Positions 1 through 11,727 of a stretch of DNA of 64,000 nucleotides are shown in pieces; the first letter of the stretch is position 1; each line of letters begins with the position of its first letter. The stretch is from Iris pallida (taxonomy: Eukaryota; Streptophyta; Magnoliopsida; Asparagales; Iridaceae): NCBI GenBank assembly GCA_029216955.1, contig JANAVB010003999.1, forward strand, positions 5,436,803-5,500,802, written 5' to 3'. The translations under genes and the position numbers were made by a program. The notes beneath the pieces were generated by a model. That model did no database searches, had not been told where the DNA came from, and was given only the letters and a program-made list of their open reading frames with translations.

Positions 1-196
1 TCAGTTGTGTGCACGCGTCTAGTAGTAGTGGACTTATCCCGTGTATTGTGGAAGTATGTGGTACCTTCTAGCCGGACACCGTATCATACACGATCACTAT
101 ATGAGTGAGTTGAGAGCATGGATTTGTGTGTCGACTGATCATTGGCACGTGAGTTCGCGTCTGGTCTAGTGGTTGGTACAGGTCTACTTATATATA

Positions 197-852
197 CAAT
201 AGAACTCTATAAAATAATACTTGGGACCACCAAATTTATTAATTAAAAGAGTTATAATTAATCGATAAATTAATAATTATTAATTTATATATTAATTAAT
301 ATTATTATTAATTAAAAGAGTTGGGTTTATCGCAATGCAATGGATGTCGAAGATGTTCTGACTCACCCAGAAGAAAGTAGTTGCACAGTGTTGACTGATG
401 AAGAAATTATTGAAAGCGTTATTGAAATTAATAAAGATGATATCGATGAAGAAGATGATGAAAGTTCTACAATGGAGCCCCTTCGCGAAACGAAGCTATA
501 AAGCGGCAATCACATTGAACAATTTCTTGTTGAGCTATGAGAAAACAACCAGAAGTTCTTACCATGCTAAGGAAATTAGAGACGAGATTCAAGGGAAAAT
601 TGATTTCAACAAAAAACAAAAGACAATTGAGTCATTTTTCAAGAAACCTTCATAAATCATTCATGTAATATGCTATATATAAGGATTATTAATTTATATT
701 TTATATGGGGTCTGAAGAAATTATCAAAAATGTATTATCTTATAATTTTAGCGAATTATTAATTTAGCACCCTATCCCGAGTCGGGACCGGCCAAAAATA
801 TTATCTTAGAGAGTTTATTAAATAATCGAGTATTAATTTATAGAGTTTACTG
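197..852 (+). mobile_element. pogo/Lemi1-like deletion derivative inside the 5' LTR
   Basis: This is the counterpart of 7558-8228 in the 3' LTR. Inverted ends read CAATAGAACTCTATAAAA on the left and, reverse complemented, CAGTAAACTCTATAAATT on the right, flanked by TA on both sides (195-196 and 853-854), as expected of Tc1/mariner-superfamily elements. The ends resemble my recollection of the Arabidopsis Emigrant/Lemi1 termini. This copy carries many one- and two-base indels relative to the 3' LTR copy. Confidence 0.75.
340..655 (+). pseudogene. Broken C-terminal fragment of pogo-like transposase (5' LTR copy)
   Basis: This corresponds to the open frame at 7686-8027 but several one- and two-base differences (around 378, 391, 480, 500 and 550) throw it through different frames. 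Only the last part stays readable and still ends in the same basic C-terminus with the QKTIESFF motif. It is either a true pseudogene or an intact fragment damaged by consensus errors; the neighbouring LTR sequence is almost error-free, so the cluster is odd. Confidence 0.6.
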
Positions 853-1662
853 TACTATGACGTCTTGCATATTATTTGTACCGCATATACGGTACGGATA
901 TACATTGGGTGAGGAGAGTCTACTAGTGGTGTATGAGAATTTCTGTTTCCAATGGACGCTGGATGCTCGTAGCCCCTCGTTTCTCAAACCGTAGAACGCT
1001 TGGTGGCCGTTTCTTCTTCTTCTCCCCCTCTCATGTGCCACTAGAGATGTCTCGAGTGCATTTTACACATAGATGGTTAGTTTACCTGTCGTATGTTGCA
1101 TGATATATCCTGTCCTTGTTTGGTTGGGGAGATGTTATGTTACATTTTGTTCTAGTTATTTATATACTGCCCTGTACTATCATGCATGTCGATTTCTTGT
1201 GTACTTGTTACGTCCCTCTGAGGACCTGGCACCTTTTCCAGATTGGGACGAGCACAGGTACCGACGGACTACGGAGATTGGAGACTTTTGCTGACGAGGA
1301 CTTCAATGTTGAGCCTCGTGAGTTTCTTGAGTTCTTAGGTGATTTCTGCTAGTGGCTATCTATTTCTTTTCTGGTTCAGTTGTACTCTTTTAGTAGTTCA
1401 TTCATACATTTATTGGTGGATTATTTTCCACTAGTCATGACTTGTAGTTTGATTCAGAGTTATTTTTATTCCTTCCAGCTTTATTCTGTGATTTTTTCTG
1501 TGGATGAGATTGGTATTTACCTGCCTGTATTGTTATTTAGTTGTTACTTCAGCGTACTACGATCGAGTATAGTCCATTAAATTGGGGTTTTTCTATACTT
1601 GATCGTACAGCTGGCACGCCACGTGTTCCTGGTCCCACATATCTTGGAACCGGGACGTGACA

Positions 1663-4600
1663 TGTTTTTAGTGGTGGCCCATGCAGGTCGAGAAAATATT
1701 GTTTGGTTACTTTACCGTACCAAGCAAGCCTGCGTATAGGATTAGGACTATCGTGTCTCATCCACAATTGATTATTTTTATCCTTTGATCTCGTTTGATT
1801 TCGACTCATTTCAAACTCCTCGAAATACTTGATCTCTTCTTTGATTTATATCTTCTGACTCTTTGACTTCCTTGCAATTATATCCTTCTCGATCTAATCT
1901 ACCGTACCCCTTGCTTGTCATGATTGATAGAGGTTTGGAAGATGCTATACTATATACACTCTTGAGTAACTATATGGCTAGATGGGTTACCTTGGCAGCT
2001 AATTAGGCGGTTGAGTCTATAATTGAATTCTGGGAAAGTACTAAATATTGCAGGTTGATGAACACCATATTTTTGAAAGATATAATTTTGCATGATTAGT
2101 TAATTCAAAGTTGAGTAGTAATGATATATCAATTTCGAATGATAGTGAGAAAGATTACTTATACTCATATGGGAAAGACTGTTAGAAGTTGATTAATAAA
2201 ATAAACTCGATGATCGATTTGAGAGGATGATTTAAAGTTTTGATTTGAGTTTTTTTTTTTTTTAAAAAAAAATTTCTATGATTGGTTAGAGAGGATATAA
2301 AATCAACTTGATGATTAAAAATTAAAATATTCACATTGCTACATGAGATTTAAATTGGTTGATGATTTATGTTGGTTTCCAAAATAGAAGAATAATTTTT
2401 TTTTTCCTTTAAATTTGAGGATAGATGATTGTAAATAGAAATAGTTAGAGTTGCCTATGAGATTTATATTTCTTTAAAGATTGAATATTTTGACCTTGAT
2501 GAAAAAAAAGGGTTTATTTAAGAAGAATTTAGAAATTTGATGCATTTCATAAAGTGATTTAAAATTTGGACTTGGGTAATTTTAATCTAAAAACTTTGAG
2601 GAGAAAAGAAAAGGATGTTGTACTATAATAAAGTTTATTTCGAGGATCGATTTAGAAATTTGAGGTATTTTTTTTTGTGATTGAATTTTGTTTGATGGAA
2701 CAAATTTTGATTGAAATTTTTTTTTTGAGATTTAAATCTTTTTTTAGATTGATAAATTTTTATTGAAGTTTCTTTTGGAAAAAAAAAGAATTTAGTATTA
2801 TGATAATATTTATCTCGGTGATTGATTTAAGTATTTTCATAAGAGAGTTACAATCTTTTATATTAGGTAAACTGAATTAAAGTTGAGGAAAAAAAAAGAG
2901 GGAAAAATAAAAGGGAGTTGGTGTGATGATAAAAGGATTAGTTGGGTATTTTAAAGTTATAATTATGATTATATGCGACGATCTTAAAGAGATTAAGGAA
3001 ATTGGTGGATGATTGTTTTGATTTAAAGATATTATACTGAAGGAATTTATGAAGAAATTTTATTTACAGGAATTTAATTTTTTTTTATCTTGATGAGGAA
3101 ATAAACATAGAGGATGTTACTCTAATGAGATAGAAGTGTCACACCTTAGTTGCCATATTTTTTATAGCCATGATAGTGATTATATGCAGTTATAGTTAAG
3201 TCATCCACCCATGTGACTATGTCTTCTTCTTAAAATTTTATCATCCTTGTTCTCGACCCTAAACTAGTATCATGATTTCCTAATTGTTTAGAGCTATAGA
3301 TGTCTATAAATTTTTCTTGACCATACCCCAAATCCGTCAACCAGTATATCTTCTCCTATATTTTAGTATTATATTATTAGTATTAATATTAGGAATATCT
3401 ATTTAGTTGTTTGTTACTTTACCTGTAGACAATATTGGTTGATATTTTCTGTAATAAAAATTTTCCTTCACCTTTAGCTCATGCCACGGTTGCCGAGCTA
3501 AATGCTGTAAGGATTTTTTTTATTATCTAATTAGTTTATTTTCTTTCCTGATTTACTATTTATCGTGCTGCATAATTCTAGTACTATCGATCCAAAATTT
3601 GTTTTCTTAAGCAATAATGGAAAGCAGATCATTACGTCTTATCCTTTTGAATAGACCAAAGGATTTTTTTTTCTTCTCATGTTAGGATTATTATTGCTTC
3701 TCTAGAAAATTCTATGTTGTTGCTACAATTTGGTAGGATAAACTTGCTTCCCTAAAGAGACAGTTAGAGGTACTAGTTCAATTCTTATAAGTTGGGTAGT
3801 ATACCTTGTAGTCTAGCATCATACTTTTCTCGGGACCATTAAGAAATTATAGTTGGATAACACTGACTATATGTTGGTATAAGTATTTAGATTACCTAGA
3901 CATAACTTTGTGGGTTCCTATCCCTAGCTCAACTAAGGTTAGAGATTCATAGGGCAACTAGAAAGGTCAAATCATTATTTGTGTTTTGGACTTGAACTAT
4001 CTTGTACTTTCTTTTCTTCTGTACGTTTATTTTTATCGTCTTGACTAATATTGCTGTTATAGCCTAGTTTTTACAAGCTCTTCTTTTCTCAAGCTTGTTC
4101 TTGACACATATATTATTGGGTGCACCCACTAAAATGTTGTCTAATCAGAATCGGTGCATGATGGTCTGGCCAACCTAGTGCATGTTGATTCGCTTTCCCT
4201 ATGATTATTTTATGCAGATGAAGATATAGTAAACTCGTCCTAGGATCTCATTTGCGACCGTTTGACAAATTTTGTTTTCTTGAAACATTTATTCGCATTG
4301 GACCTTCAAATTTGTAATCGACCCCATCCCCCTTGAACTCTTCTTTATTCTACGCCTAGTATAGAATTTCTCTTTATAATCCTTTATTAGCTATGATTTA
4401 TAGTAGAACCATCTTTCTACTAAGTCAGTTAAGTATACCTTGTATGATATCTTATTTTAGTAATACCCTTAGCACCCTAGTAGCCATCTTAGATTGATTT
4501 TAGTCGGACATTTAGCAAATAAAAGTTTTCCTATTATCCTTTTCTTGGTTCATATCATTTGATCCCTTACCATGACTTGGGTAATTGAAGCACAATATTA

Positions 4601-5022
4601 GGATTTTTCTTCCAATAATTGCACCATTATGATCTAGACAAACCGCACCATACACATGACATTTATGCCCCCCATAAACACACCTTTATGTGCTCTATTT
4701 TAATAACTCTACTTGTTTGACAAATCTTTCCCTTAGAATAGACTATTTGTGTCCTCTCCTTATCCTATTAGATTTGACCATGCAATATCGATCTATTCCC
4801 TGATCACTTGGAAATCCTATGACCTATGCCGGACCTAGAACATATTCTTGTAGGATATGATGCCAGTTTTGACCCCTCTATAAACCCCCAAGTATCGTTG
4901 TAAATTGTCTTGTTGAGTAAGTTACAATTTACATATTTACTTTTCATTGATTTTCTTATTATTTCTTCGGTATTAGAATTATTTTAAATTTCGAGGACGA
5001 AATTCTTATAAGTTGGGTAGAT
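1663..5022 (+). mobile_element. Non-coding interior of LARD-like element 1
   Basis: About 3.36 kb lie between the LTRs with no credible gag or pol frame. The leader TGTTTTTAGTGGTGGCCC follows the 5' LTR at 1663 and is shared with element 2 at 22776; a primer-binding site is presumably within it, but I cannot name the tRNA. Near the 3' end the phrase TTTCGAGGACGAAATTC (from about 4989) is characteristic of the 3' interior end of gypsy chromoviruses. It precedes a weak polypurine tract next to the 3' LTR. Large LTRs plus a short non-coding interior match the LARD description (non-autonomous gypsy derivatives). Confidence 0.75.
3780..3798 (+). repeat. Internal copy of the LTR-proximal phrase
   Basis: The phrase ATTCTTATAAGTTGGGTAG occurs here and again just before the 3' LTR (about 5002-5020). 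A second copy 1.2 kb inside the element could be a duplicated polypurine-tract region or the scar of an older rearrangement. No function is claimed. Confidence 0.5.
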
Positions 5023-7557
5023 TGTAAACCCCCTGAATTTTCAGGAAATTTTTAAAATTTTTTTTTTTGAAGAATAGCTTGTTAATCTATTTATTTAATA
5101 ATTAATTAATTATTTCTAATCAGGGTTTAATTTATATTGTAAATATATATATAGATGCAAGATTACTAAATATTGTTATTTGTTAAATAAATGCTGTTAC
5201 ATTAATTATTAAATTATTTATAAACTCTAACCAAGTTTCATATAGATTTATTATTAGATTATATTTATATCAATAATTAAATATATATAGTGTTATTATT
5301 CAATTGGTTTTATTTTTAGATTATATATATATATCTATACTTATATAGATGTGGTGTTAAAATTCCTAGCAACCAAACCCATTCCTTAAGTTTAACCCTA
5401 ACTGAGGCCCAACCCAGTATGGTCCTATTCATTTGGATCTCCTTCATGCATATATATATATATATATGCATCTACTCTCAACCCTAACCCTAAACTTGCC
5501 TCCACACAAACCACCAGCCCCCCTTCATCACCGCCACCCTATCCCTCTCTCTCTCTCTCTCGTCTATCTCCTTTCCCCCTCACCCGGAGCCCCGCCGTCG
5601 ACGACGACGGCGTTTCCCGCGCCCGCGTGTAGCATCCGGCGGCCCCCTCGTCGGCGCAACCCCCCCCTCATCGGCGAGCCACCCCCCTGCGACGTGGCAA
5701 GGTAACCCCGACCCCCCGTGGCGCTGTCACGTGGATTAAATCCTCTTTGCATGCTTTAAATCAAGTTTTAATAATTAAATTCTGAATATTCAGATTATTG
5801 TAAGGATTGTTGTGATAAATAGATTGATGATTAATTAGATCTAAATGTAGGAAATAATTGGTAAATATGTAGGGGTTCTACCCTAATTTTCGTGTGATTT
5901 AATATTAATTATTGATATTTATTAATATTTAATTATGAAGTTTCAATGTTAGTAATTAATTAAATGTGTTTTCTGTTTTAATTTTTATGTAACATTTTGA
6001 TTACGAATTAGAGAAAACTTTGTACATGAAAAAGTTTGTATAATTAATATAGTATTTTAAAATAATTTTTCCAGAATTTTTATAATTTAATTTATAATTA
6101 TTTTATGTGAAAAACAGCGAATTTATACTGTTTAATTAATTCCGTTTTGATGCTTATTATTTAATTAATAAATAATTAAATAATATAACTTATATGGAAA
6201 ATATAGATTTAATTATAAAGTAAGTTATGGAAATTTTTCCAGAATTTTATTGTTGTTTAAAATATTATATTTAGATTTATCTTGGAAGTTTTGTATTAAT
6301 CAAATTGAATATTAAATATTGTTTTCAATTTATCTTATTTATTTGGTTAGTAATTAAATAATACTTATTGAATAGAAAATGTTTGTAATAGCATGTTATT
6401 TTGTAGAAAAATAATTCCAATATTTATTTATTATTATTTGGATTTAGTTGAGTAATTTCTAGATTTATTACATAAGTTGAATATATTATATAATTAATTG
6501 TTATTAATTATATAAATATTGTAAATTTTTTGAAGTGATATGATTCTGTTAGAAATGTGTAAATATGATATTTAGGAATTTATTTTATGTATTTTAGATA
6601 TATTTACGAATTTTTAAGACTTAAAAGTAATTTTGAGAATCATGTTTAGGTTTATGTAATCAATTGTGTAATAATTATTTATTGATTTCAATAATTATTA
6701 ATTTTGTGTTACTACTGTGAATTTAGTTTTAATGATTAAATTTAAGGTTGGTGGTGATTTATTTGGATTTATTTAGAATTATTAAGTACTTATTGTTATT
6801 ATTCAACTAGTTATTTAATAAATAGTTTAATGGTAATAATTTATTTTCTGTAAAATATATATATAATATATATTTATTATTCTGATATTATTTAGTTTAT
6901 TATTAAAATAGACTAAAAATGATTTTTAAGGATTTTTACTATTTAAGTTAGTATTATTCGAAATTGTGTATTCATGTGTGTATTAAAATGGTTGGTTAAT
7001 TGATTATCATTAATTAGTTAATTAATTATTAAATATTTAGTTGTAAATAAATTTCAGAATATAAATGGTATGATAATAAGTATGGTTACCTATTTATTAT
7101 TGTATAATTATTATTCATAAAAATTTGATACTAGTTAGCTAGTAGTACTAGATTAATTTAAATTATAGATTACTTAGCAATTAAATGAATTGTTTAAATT
7201 GTTTAATTAGTAATTAATTAGAGATAAATTTTGTTTAGGATTATTTGCTTCTCGGGACTCGGACTCTACTTTGGACCCAGATACTCAGTTGCTGGACACA
7301 GGCAAGTACACCTTGCTTGATTGTATATTTTTGCAGTTAGTTTATGTTACCTAGTTACTTCTCAGTTGTGTGCACGCGTCTAGTAGTAGTGGACTTATCC
7401 CGTGTATTGTGAAGGTATGTGGTACCTTCTAGCCGGACACCGTATCATACACGATCACTATATGAGTGAGTTGAGAGCATGGATTTGTGTGTCGACTGAT
7501 CATTGGCACGTGAGTTCGCGTCTGGTCTAGTGGTTGGTACAGGTCTACTTATATATA

Positions 7558-8228
7558 CAATAGAAACTCTATAAAATAATACACTTGGGACCACCAAAAT
7601 TTATTAATTAAAAGAGTTATTAATTAATCGATAAATTAATAATTATTAATTTATATATTAATTAATATTTTATTAATTAAAAGAGTTGGGTTATCGCAAT
7701 GCAATGGATGTCGAAGATGTTCTGACTCACCCAGAAGAAAATGTAGTTGCACAGTTGTTGACTGATGAAGAAATTATTGAAAGCGTTATTGAAATTAATA
7801 AAGATGATATCGATGAAGAAGATGATGAAAGTTCTACAATGGAGCCCCCTTCGCGAAACGAAGCTATTAAAGCGGCAATCACATTGAACAATTTCTTGTT
7901 GAGCTATGAGAAAACAATACCAGAAGTTCTTACCATGCTAAAGAAAATTAGAGACGAGATTCAAGGGAAAATTGATTTCAACAAAAAACAAAAGACAATT
8001 GAGTCATTTTTCAAGAAACCTTCATAAATCATTCATGTAATATGCTATATATAAGGAATTATTAATTTATATTTTATATGTGGTCTGAAGAAATTATCAA
8101 AAATGTATTATCTTATAATTTTAGCGAATTATTAATTTAGCACCCTATCCCCGAGTCGGGATCGGCCAAAAATATTATCTTAGAGAGTTTATTAAATAAT
8201 CGAGTATTAATTTATAGAGTTTCTACTG
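7558..8228 (+). mobile_element. pogo/Lemi1-like DNA transposon relic nested in the 3' LTR
   Basis: The 671 bp element is bounded by inverted ends: left CAATAGAAACTCTATAAA, right (reverse complement) CAGTAGAAACTCTATAAA, with TA target duplications at 7556-7557 and 8229-8230. The interior is AT-rich and keeps only the 3' end of a transposase gene (7686-8027). TA duplications, end sequence and the CENP-B/Tigger/pogo-like protein tail agree on the pogo branch of Tc1/mariner. Because both LTRs carry it, it inserted before the host retrotransposon last transposed and has been copied with it. Confidence 0.85.
7686..8027 (+). CDS. C-terminal remnant of pogo/Tigger-type transposase with PIP-box motif
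   Basis: An open frame of 113 codons; the first ATG is at 7704. The N-terminal helix-turn-helix and DDE catalytic parts are missing, so this is a tail fragment, not an active enzyme. It has an acidic stretch rich in D and E, then a helical region, and ends in QKTIESFFKKPS. QKTIESFF fits the PCNA-interaction (PIP) consensus Q-x-x-[ILM]-x-x-[FY]-[FY]; a PCNA-binding motif is known at the C-terminus of Drosophila pogo transposase. The frame is intact here but broken in the 5' LTR copy. Whether it is translated is unknown. Confidence 0.6.
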   Translation: MGYRNAMDVEDVLTHPEENVVAQLLTDEEIIESVIEINKDDIDEEDDESSTMEPPSRNEAIKAAITLNNFLLSYEKTIPEVLTMLKKIRDEIQGKIDFNKKQKTIESFFKKPS

Positions 8229-9038
8229 TACTATGACGTCTTGCATATTATTTGTACCGCATATACGGTACGGATATACATTGGGTGGGGAGAGTCTACT
8301 AGTGGTGTATGAGAATTTCTGTTTCCAATGGACGCTGGATGCTCGTAGCCCCTCGTTTCTCAAACCGTAGAACGCTTGGTGGCCGTTTCTTCTTCTTCTC
8401 CCCCTCTCATGTGCCACTAGAGATGTCTCGAGTGCATTTTACACATAGATGGTTAGTTTACCTGTCGTATGTTGCATGATATATCCTGTCCTTGTTTGGT
8501 TGGGGAGATGTTATGTTACATTTTGTTCTAGTTATTTATATACTGCCCTGTACTATCATGCATGTCGATTTCTTGTGTACTTGTTACGTCCCTCTGAGGA
8601 CCTGGCACCTTTTCCAGATTGGGACGAGCACAGGTACCGACGGACTACGGAGATTGGAGACTTTTGCTGACGAGGACTTCAATGTTGAGCCTCGTGAGTT
8701 TCTTGAGTTCTTAGGTGATTTCTGCTAGTGGCTATCTATTTCTTTTCTGGTTCAGTTGTACTCTTTTAGTAGTTCATTCATACATTTATTGGTGGATTAT
8801 TTTCCACTAGTCATGACTTGTAGTTTGATTCAGAGTTATTTTTATTCCTTCCAGCTTTATTCTGTGATTTTTCCTGTGGATGAGATTAGTATTTACCTGC
8901 CTGTATTGTTATTTAGTTGTTACTTCAGCGTACTACGATCGAGTATAGTCCATTAAATTGGGGTTTTTCTATACTTGATCGTACAGCTGGCACGCCACGT
9001 GTTCCTGGTCCCACATATCTTGGAACCGGGACGTGACA

Positions 9039-9418
9039 TGTTAGCTCGGTTGCACCTTTATTTACTGTCTGCCTATGGGCTGTAACATGATTGACAAATC
9101 CTAGGGTTGATCATGTATGACTGAAACTCTTGCTAGTCTTGATATTTTGTAATGACTAGCTTCATGATAAACTGAATATGTAATATTTGGGACTCCTTAT
9201 TATTGTGTATTTGGTGATCTTACATCTTGCAATACTTACTTACTTGCTTGCGATTGAGACACTAGGCTTGTTCATGACCCTAGGAGACTGATGGATTATA
9301 GTTAAACCCTCATATATCTAGACAGCCGTGACCGTATAGTGAGATAGATTTAGTTTTATTATGCGTAGCTGGCTATGTAAGCCCCCGCTCTCCAGTATTC
9401 TGGTTCTGGGGCATTACA
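9039..9418 (+). mobile_element. 3' tail of an older related gypsy-type LTR
   Basis: The segment ends CTGGTTCTGGGGCATTACA, with the upstream phrase GTAGCTGGCTATGTA and a CCGTATAG motif that recur, diverged, in the tail of the solo LTR ending at 47217. LARD-like element 1 therefore appears to sit inside or against an older LTR of the same broad group. The start of this LTR is not visible. Confidence 0.5.
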
Positions 9419-10960
9419 GCTACAGACTGACGTATAGGCACAGTAGGCCAAATCGTTTGGATAATTCAACGTAGCGCAAAGTGTTCTAATGGCTAAGTCA
9501 GAAGAGTTGGCCGTGCAACAAAGATATAAAATCGAGCCGCATCGACTCGATAAAATGATAAGACATATCGGCTTAAGGTGGGGGACTTTGATTTCTCTTT
9601 CCTATGCCTTCATGCCTAAGTAAATTATATCGTTGTATGCTAAGTTAGCCTATTGAGACCACGGACGTGCCTCGATCGAGAGATTAACATAGTGCGTGTC
9701 GAACACTAGATAGAACAATTGAAATAAAATGTACATCAAATATACGAGTCACTATGGAACATTGAATATCACAAAGGCGAGCGTCTCAGTGCACAAGCCA
9801 TAAGAACATGGGATAAGTGTATCGACGAGTGCCTCAGTGCACAAGTCATTCGTGCCTCCGTGCACGAGTTAGTATGCTAGAACATTGAAAGACTATATCG
9901 ACACGACGCAAGTGCCTCAGTGCACGAGCTATAGAACATTGAATATCCTATCGAGGCGTGCTTCAGTTGTACGAGTCAGAGGAAAGGAACATAAGTCTAA
10001 CGCACTAAGGCATAGAATACGAAAATACTGAATCGAGACGTGCATCGAATGCACTACGGAAGGAATGGAGAATAACTATATCAAAGCGTGCTTACGTGCA
10101 CGAGACTTACAAATGATGGCTTCGTTGCGAAGAAAAAATTATGGAACGAATGTGGCAGAACTTTCCAATGTGGCATGGTACCTTCGAAATGTTTATGGCC
10201 TTCGGGGCCTTCGTTGATGAACATTGAGTTGGGGTATTGTACCAATTGAAATAGAAATAGGCAAAAAAATTTGGTTGTATGAAAGATAAGATGCGTTGCA
10301 TGGTCAAAGGGACTTAAAGATGTATTGTCCGTGCACGAGTGTTTTCTTCCCTCGAACGTGGTTCGCCAAGGCGCTGGGACCGTTAGGCCTAGGAGGGACT
10401 GCGGGATAATCAGTATTTTTGGTGTACTTCATTAAGACGGTTTGCGACCTGCTATTGATGTGATAAGTCACTTACTCGAGTAATTCAGGGGTCCTCTGAT
10501 GTTTAGGTTAGCAACCACACAGAGCGATCACCGTCTTACATATTCAATTTGAGAAATATAAGTCCATTCTAGCCCGGAAAGCTAGTGACCTTCATATAGT
10601 TAAGTAACGACGGGTCGAAAGTAAAAGAACATAGAGATCTTGCACATAGCACTTATAACATGACAGGGAAGGAATGAGGCGTATTCACCTTGCGTTAGTA
10701 CAAAGGCGAGTACGTCAGTATTGGTAAGAAGTCACAAAATAACACAAGATTTGCTATTGGTTGCTTTCTTGCTTATGCGAATCAAATAACATGCTTGTCA
10801 TGATAACATATTTTATTGCTTTTGAATATGCCATAAAACTGATCCTAAAGATAACATAGAAATATAACTAAATTGTAGGTTGTATGAATCAATTCATTAC
10901 TAAATGTTGGTTTAGTTAAGTGGGTCTTTGATCAGTATAGCGAGGACGAAAGTACTAATC
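9419..10960 (+). mobile_element. Degenerate interior of an old LTR retrotransposon
   Basis: No open frame here is credible. The stretch follows an LTR-like end at 9418 and ends near a GCGAGGACGAAAG phrase (about 10940), a decayed version of the interior-end motif seen at 4989 and 39106. It includes the GTGCCTCAGTGCAC motif cluster annotated separately. I read it as a decayed non-coding interior. Confidence 0.4.
9770..10105 (+). repeat. Irregular repeats of a GTGC-TCAGTGCAC motif
   Basis: Variants of GTGCCTCAGTGCACGAG recur about seven times (near 9787, 9831, 9856, 9911, 9957, 10032, 10085) at irregular spacing, often followed by ACATTGAA. The core contains the short palindrome GTGCAC. It looks like a decayed minisatellite within retroelement DNA. 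Confidence 0.55.
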
Positions 10961-11727
10961 CTCCACTAGTTTGCTAGCAGGTTCAGGGAATTGTATGCTC
11001 GTGGTGGAGCTTCGCTTGATCGCGCTGAGACATGGAATGCCGTAGCGTTTGAAGCGTGTGATCGCATTGACGCTCGGACTTTCAACTGGATTGATGCGGC
11101 CAAGATATAAAATGCATGACGTATGGAACGGTGAAATCTTTTGTGGATAAGAGAAAACTTGAGTGTTGTAGCCAATCTGGCAAATTCAGTTGGGCTATTG
11201 AAAGCCTTTGTAATCTCCATTCATTATCAATAAAGAGAATTATTTCGTATGCTCTATTTTCTTCTGTTGCTAATATCAAACTAAAGATAACCATTTGAGA
11301 ACTTGTCATCTTGTCTTGTATGAGTGCAACTCCAGACTGGTACGGCATCACGCTCCAGCGAGGACGATAATTCGGATAAATCGATGCGAGGATGAGCGAT
11401 TTTTCAGGTCGGGACGTGACAGAAGGCAAGAGAGAACTTTGAGTGTTGCAAGTCAATCTGGCAGATTCATTTGGGCTATTGAAAGCCTTTGTAATTCTGC
11501 TGCTTATTGAATAAAAAGAATTGTTTCGTACACTTTGTGTAACTTCAATGTGACTTTGTTTCTTCTGCTGCTAATATTGAATCGGGATAACCATTTTAAA
11601 GATTTTAAATCTTACAGCCTTGTACGAGTACAACTCCAGACTCGCGGCATCACGCCCCAGCGAGGGTGATCGATTCGGGTTAAATCGATGCGAGAACGAA
11701 TGATTATTTGGGGCGGGACATGACAAA
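10961..11727 (+). mobile_element. Tandemly duplicated LTR-end remnant
   Basis: Two diverged copies of a ~280 bp unit lie in tandem, about 11150-11421 and 11433-11727. Both contain CTGGCA(A/G)ATTCA, GGGCTATTGAAAGCC, ACTCCAGACT and end in GGTCGGGACGTGACA or GGGCGGGACATGACA. Each unit therefore ends like a gypsy-type LTR. The preceding 10961-11149 may be the beginning of the same LTR. No coding sequence is seen. Confidence 0.5.

Larger units (their letters stand above)
1..1662 (+). mobile_element. 5' LTR (3' part only) of LARD-like LTR retrotransposon 1
   Basis: This segment repeats 7363-9038 in the same orientation, so it is the last ~1.66 kb of the 5' LTR of the element whose 3' LTR is 5023-9038. 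The first ~2.3 kb lies left of the window. It ends in GGGACGTGACA, a typical TG...CA LTR end. Downstream of the embedded DNA transposon (from about 853) I count only about three substitutions against the 3' LTR over 810 bp, which suggests a young insertion. No protein of its own is encoded. Confidence 0.9.
5023..9038 (+). mobile_element. 3' LTR of LARD-like element 1 (4.0 kb)
   Basis: It begins TGTAAACCCCCTGAA directly after the GAGGACGAAATTC phrase and ends GGGACGTGACA. The length of 4016 bp is very large for an LTR. A TA-rich stretch near 5448-5470 followed by a CT-rich and then GC-rich block (5540-5740) looks like an LTR promoter and 5' transcribed leader, which is inference. Most of 5750-7250 is AT-rich without coding signal. 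The pogo-like relic at 7558-8228 is embedded. The flanking base run after the LTR is TGTTA (9039-9043); its partner is outside the window. Confidence 0.9.

Noticed and set aside
847..1580. Open frames repeated at 8223-8956 (64, 73, 78 and 66 codons)
   Set aside because: They are identical because the LTRs are identical; no domain, no codon bias, frames on both strands.
5478..5496. Telomere-like ACCCTAACCCTAAAC
   Set aside because: Only two repeat units are present, inside an LTR leader; no interstitial telomere array.
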